Below are positions 60,928-64,000 of a DNA stretch of 64,000 nucleotides, piece after piece. The stretch lies in contig JAXGZQ010000001.1 of assembly GCA_040776905.1 (NCBI GenBank), positions 434,001 to 498,000 of the forward strand, given 5' to 3'. A program made the translations under genes and the position numbers. The DNA is from SLHU01 sp009929975 (lineage in GTDB: Bacteria; Bacillota; Clostridia; Saccharofermentanales; UBA5734). The first letter of the stretch is position 1; each line of letters begins with the position of its first letter. The notes below the pieces were generated by a model, which saw nothing but the letters and a program-made list of their open reading frames with translations, was not told where the DNA came from and made no database searches.

Positions 60928-60966
60928 ACAGGCACAAAAATAGCGCCTGTTCAAAGCGCTGCCTGT
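60928..60966 (-). terminator. Hairpin between parB and rep genes
   Basis: AGCGC pairs with GCGCT and, on the minus strand, ATTTTTG follows; an outer ACAGGC/GCCTGT pairing encloses it. It is likely a partial terminator that lowers rep and transfer expression relative to parAB. Confidence 0.5.
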
Positions 60967-60991
60967 GTGTCGGTGATTATGTTGTTCGGAA

Positions 60992-61921
60992 TTATCTTTC
61001 CTGGCTGTGCTGGCGTTTTTTCGACCAGCCTTCCAGCAGTTTGATGATCGTTTCCTCCATCTGCTGTGGCGTATAGCTGCGTGGAAAATACTTCTTGAGA
61101 CGATCGCCTGTCAGTGTGATTTTGTCGAGATCGGCACGTTTTTCTTCTGACATGATGGCTGTCATAACGTCAAAAGACAGCTTGCCTTCCTGGCTGAATT
61201 TCTTCATGCGCTGGGCTTGAGAGAGGGACGGCGATGTCTGCTGCATGTCCATCACTTCAAGGAGCTCACGTTGTTCGTCATGGCTGAGGAAGGATATTTC
61301 GACGGCAGGGTTGAAAGCGATTTTCTTGTCGTCGACGAGATCAAGCAGGTCCGGTGTGAGTTCGGTCAGGCGGATGTAGCGTTGGACAGTTCTGCCACTC
61401 TCACCAGCTTCTTTGCCAACTAAATCCGCACTTTCAATATTCCCGACAACTTGTCGGGAATTAATATTTGTTGGTCTACCTGCTTTTCGTCTGATTGCAT
61501 CTAGCTTAAGTTTATATGCATATGCACGTTCACTTGGTAAGATGTTTTCTCGCTGGATATTGCTGTCGACCATAATGATGGTGGCTTCATCATCATCAAG
61601 ATTTCTGATGATAACAGGCATGGTTTCTTTACCGGCAAGCTCACTGGCGCGTTTGCGTCTGTGCCCGGCGATCAGCTCATAGCCGCCATCTTCAGTTGGT
61701 CTGGCGATCGCTGGTACAAGAACGCCATGCTTGGCGATACTCTCTGCGGTATCCAGCATGGCTTCATCATCGATCACTTTGAATGGATGGTTCCTAAAAG
61801 GCTTCAGCTCTGTTAATGGAATGTCCATCACCTTTTCCTGCATCTGATCCTGACGTTCTTCCTCTGTCTGAAAGATCTCATCGTAGGATGTCAGTTTTGG
61901 TTTTTTGTCGTTTGTTTTCAA
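60992..61921 (-). CDS. parB: ParB/Spo0J family partition protein
   Basis: 309 residues. DIPLTELKPFRNHPFKVIDDEAM, then the CTP-binding ELIAGHRRKRASEL and SNIQRENILPSERAYAYKLK. The helix-turn-helix sits in DLVGKEAGESGRTVQRYIRLTEL. Plasmid/ICE-type ParB; the expected parS site was not identified. It overlaps parA by 44 bases. Confidence 0.93.
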   Translation of the reverse strand: MKTNDKKPKLTSYDEIFQTEEERQDQMQEKVMDIPLTELKPFRNHPFKVIDDEAMLDTAESIAKHGVLVPAIARPTEDGGYELIAGHRRKRASELAGKETMPVIIRNLDDDEATIIMVDSNIQRENILPSERAYAYKLKLDAIRRKAGRPTNINSRQVVGNIESADLVGKEAGESGRTVQRYIRLTELTPDLLDLVDDKKIAFNPAVEISFLSHDEQRELLEVMDMQQTSPSLSQAQRMKKFSQEGKLSFDVMTAIMSEEKRADLDKITLTGDRLKKYFPRSYTPQQMEETIIKLLEGWSKKRQHSQER

Positions 61922-62699
61922 TCTGCAGCACCTCCCTTGTCAGATTTGTATATGCTTTTGCAACTTTTCCATACGGGTCATGAGTAAAGATACTTTTTCC
62001 AATACTCGCTGACTCAGCAGCTCTCACTGAGTGTGGTATCGTCGTATCAAAGACTTTGATATTTGAGCCATAGGTATTTCTGATCAGATCACTGATCTCT
62101 TTTGCGTTGTTCGTTCTACCATCAACCATGGTGAGCAGAATGCCTTCAATCTTTAGGTCAGGATTGATCTGCCGCTTTACTTTGTTGATCGTATGAAGCA
62201 ACTGTTCCAGACCTTTGGCGGATAGATACTGTGCCTGGACAGGGATGATAACGCTATTGGCTGCTGCCAATGCGTTGATTGTCAGCATACCAAGTGACGG
62301 CATGCAGTCGATCAGGATGTAATCGTAGGATGATTTAACAATATCGATATATTGCTTGAGGATCTTCTCCCGGTTCATTACGTTGAAGAGTGATACTTCT
62401 AGTCCGGCCAATTCAATATTGGCTGGAACAAAATCGATCCCTTCTGGATGATGAAGAATGCCGTTCGATAGATCAGAGTCAATTTCCTCTATAGTGCTTC
62501 TGAGATGATCTGATAGTGTGATTGGTATGCTGTCTGGATTGGTGTGACCCAGACTGACAGTGAGACTTCCTTGCGGATCACTGTCGACGAGTAGTACTTT
62601 CTTACCTTGTACAGCTAGGCTGACACCAAGGTTGAGGCAGGTAGTTGTCTTGCCGACGCCGCCTTTTTGGTTAGAAACTGTGATGGTTTTTGTGTGCAT
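61878..62699 (-). CDS. parA: ParA/Soj family partition ATPase
   Basis: 273 residues. The deviant Walker A is KGGVGKTT (12-19), VDSDPQGSLT follows, then ILIDCMPSLGMLTINAL (Walker B) and VPVQ-type IIPVQAQYLSAKGLEQLL. With ParB it stabilises the element. First gene of the minus-strand operon; the 115 bases up to the divergent nuclease gene must hold promoters for both, but no clear -35/-10 pair could be assigned. Confidence 0.94.
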   Translation of the reverse strand: MHTKTITVSNQKGGVGKTTTCLNLGVSLAVQGKKVLLVDSDPQGSLTVSLGHTNPDSIPITLSDHLRSTIEEIDSDLSNGILHHPEGIDFVPANIELAGLEVSLFNVMNREKILKQYIDIVKSSYDYILIDCMPSLGMLTINALAAANSVIIPVQAQYLSAKGLEQLLHTINKVKRQINPDLKIEGILLTMVDGRTNNAKEISDLIRNTYGSNIKVFDTTIPHSVRAAESASIGKSIFTHDPYGKVAKAYTNLTREVLQIENKRQKTKTDILR

Positions 62700-62814
62700 G
62701 GTTTTTTCCTTTCATTAGCTTTAAGCGCATAAGAGAAAACAAATCATAATAAAGTGATACAATATCTGTATATGCTTCTGGTTTTTTTATGGGATATTAC
62801 ATTAGGAGGCTCAC

Positions 62815-64000
62815 ATGAAACCATTTAGCGGAAGTGATAGTCATTCATATTTAACTCTCGTAATGTCTAGAATAAGAGATGAAATAGAAGAATATGATAA
62901 CGATAAATTTTTACGTTCTTCGAAAACAGAAATTGAAACATATTTCTTTGACAAAGCGTATATTGATCCTATTGTTCTAAACGATCAGTATTTTATAAGC
63001 AACAAGAGCGGCATAGTAATTGATGCTAGAGATAGCTTTATTCGCTCATCTCTTTATAACAAAACAATTAAAGTTGCGGGCACACGCTTAGTCATATCAA
63101 TGAGTTACACAGGTGATAGAAAATTGTGGGAAATTCGTCCATCAGTATTTAGTTTGAGTGGATATCCCGATATAACAACCACAGATAGTGAAGTATCTTT
63201 TTCAATATCATTCGCTGATGCCAACGCAAACACAGACCAAATAAAACGTGAAATTGAGTCAAATGTAAAATCACTTGCAGAAGCATCAGCATCATTAAGA
63301 CATGATATAGATAGTTATAACAGTCATGCAATAAAACAAATTAAAACTCTTCTAGAACAGAAACACAACAAAGCAATTAATGCAACTAACACAATAGAAC
63401 AACTTGGTATTCCAATCAAAAGAAGTGATAAACCACCGCTATATAGCGTACCAACAGTTAGGCGTAAATCACCTGCTTCTCATCTGCCAAAACCCGCTCT
63501 AGATAAGTTTAAGGCAGAACCTGAACTTGATTCAGAAGAATATGAATATATTCTCAGAATTATCAATAGTATGAGTCTTGTAATTGAGCGAAGTCCACTA
63601 CCTTTCGCCAATCTTAATGAAGAAGCTATTAGGACATTCTTTCTTCTTCAACTTAATGGACATTACGAAGGTTCTGCAACAGGAGAAACATTTAATGCAT
63701 CAGGTAAAACCGATATCTTGATCCGTGTAGACAATAAAAACGTATTTATTGCAGAATGCAAATTTTGGCGAGGCGAGGCGTCTTTTAACAAAGCTATCGA
63801 CCAAATATTAGGTTATTTATCTTGGCGTGATTCAAAATGTGCTTTGATTATATTTAATAAATCGAAAAATACATCTTCTGTGAAAAATAAAATGAACGAA
63901 ATAATTACTGGTAGAAAAGAGTTTAGAAAGACAGTTTACGCTGATAAGGAAGGTATATCTCAGTATATTCTAGTAAAAGATACTGATCCAGGAAAAGAAA
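62815..64000 (+). CDS. PD-(D/E)xK nuclease-type protein, cut by window end
   Basis: At least 395 residues, open to the window edge. ATG behind AGGAGG at five bases. Residues 1-130 are a mixed fold of unknown type; 140-190 are helical (coiled coil likely: DQIKREIESNVKSLAEAS); the C-terminal part is a RecB-like nuclease: GKTDILIRV (Asp300), IAECKFW (Glu314, Lys316) and QILGY (Gln330, Tyr334), the QxxxY motif. The gene is AT-rich and divergent from parA, so it is likely defence cargo or a host gene next to the element's end. Confidence 0.75.
   Translation, partial: MKPFSGSDSHSYLTLVMSRIRDEIEEYDNDKFLRSSKTEIETYFFDKAYIDPIVLNDQYFISNKSGIVIDARDSFIRSSLYNKTIKVAGTRLVISMSYTGDRKLWEIRPSVFSLSGYPDITTTDSEVSFSISFADANANTDQIKREIESNVKSLAEASASLRHDIDSYNSHAIKQIKTLLEQKHNKAINATNTIEQLGIPIKRSDKPPLYSVPTVRRKSPASHLPKPALDKFKAEPELDSEEYEYILRIINSMSLVIERSPLPFANLNEEAIRTFFLLQLNGHYEGSATGETFNASGKTDILIRVDNKNVFIAECKFWRGEASFNKAIDQILGYLSWRDSKCALIIFNKSKNTSSVKNKMNEIITGRKEFRKTVYADKEGISQYILVKDTDPGKE

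Overview
The window looks like the chromosome of an anaerobic Clostridia-type Firmicute, probably a gut or anaerobic-habitat species. The evidence is the lipid and membrane genes at the left, a glycyl radical enzyme with its activase, clostridial conjugation proteins (PcfB, PrgI, Maff2, DUF4315, DUF4366, DUF3846 families), strong AGGAGG ribosome sites and several TTG/GTG starts. It is a mosaic: base composition changes abruptly between blocks, and many junctions are insertion sequences or gene fragments. No rRNA, tRNA or CRISPR array was seen.

Layout. (1) 1-10.7 kb: a plus-strand membrane/lipid gene row: CmpB-type membrane protein, UppS-like prenyltransferase, a 27-codon leader coupled to a patatin-like phospholipase, radical SAM protein, DegV fatty-acid-binding protein, Lgt, an AI-2E/YtvI-type exporter split at codon 5 by an IS256-family element, a YidC paralogue and an Mbeg1-like lipase. 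(2) 10.7-15 kb: debris: a ferredoxin remnant, a cyclic di-GMP-I riboswitch with terminator whose target gene is missing, a truncated ISL3 element, an IS150-type element with a nonsense codon, and two degraded tandem large serine recombinases. (3) 15-20 kb: accessory module with a sigma-like regulator, zinc-ribbon protein, Y-family DNA polymerase, a divergent XRE regulator with a palindromic operator, ImmA/IrrE protease, and an XRE-plus-unknown pair cut by IS256. (4) 20-27 kb: IS256, scraps of an OppF-type ATPase, a Gfo/Idh/MocA oxidoreductase, a truncated hydroxyacyl-CoA dehydrogenase-like gene, an intact IS150-type element, an hsdR 3' scrap joined to a yicC 5' scrap, and an intact ISL3 element with perfect target duplication. 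(5) 27.3-35.5 kb: a minus-strand catabolic operon of three Gfo/Idh/MocA oxidoreductases, a sugar isomerase-like TIM barrel, a glycyl-radical activase and an unusual glycyl radical enzyme, fed originally by an ABC transporter of which only the end of one permease gene remains. (6) 35.5-38 kb: a degenerate IS256 relative, a headless HNH protein and a 56-residue membrane peptide. (7) 38-62.7 kb: a minus-strand conjugation/partition module reading parA-parB-rep-DUF4406-DUF3846-pcfB-virD4-maff2-virB6-prgI-virB4-M23 hydrolase-DUF4315-DUF4366-RadC/ArdC protein-mobC-CD1845-like-relaxase. Cargo interrupts it at three gene boundaries: an RloA-type ATPase with a deleted RloB partner, a transglutaminase-like gene split by IS256, and a patch holding a duplicated small gene, IS3, an SMI1/KNR4 immunity-like gene and IS256. 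(8) 62.8 kb to the end: a PD-(D/E)xK nuclease gene divergent from parA, cut by the window edge.

The strongest themes are rearrangement driven by one IS256-family element (four copies of identical encoded protein and identical length, plus one old copy), decayed defence cargo packed into the boundaries of a conjugation operon, and a sugar-type catabolic operon around a glycyl radical enzyme whose active-site motif is GCHW rather than GCxE.
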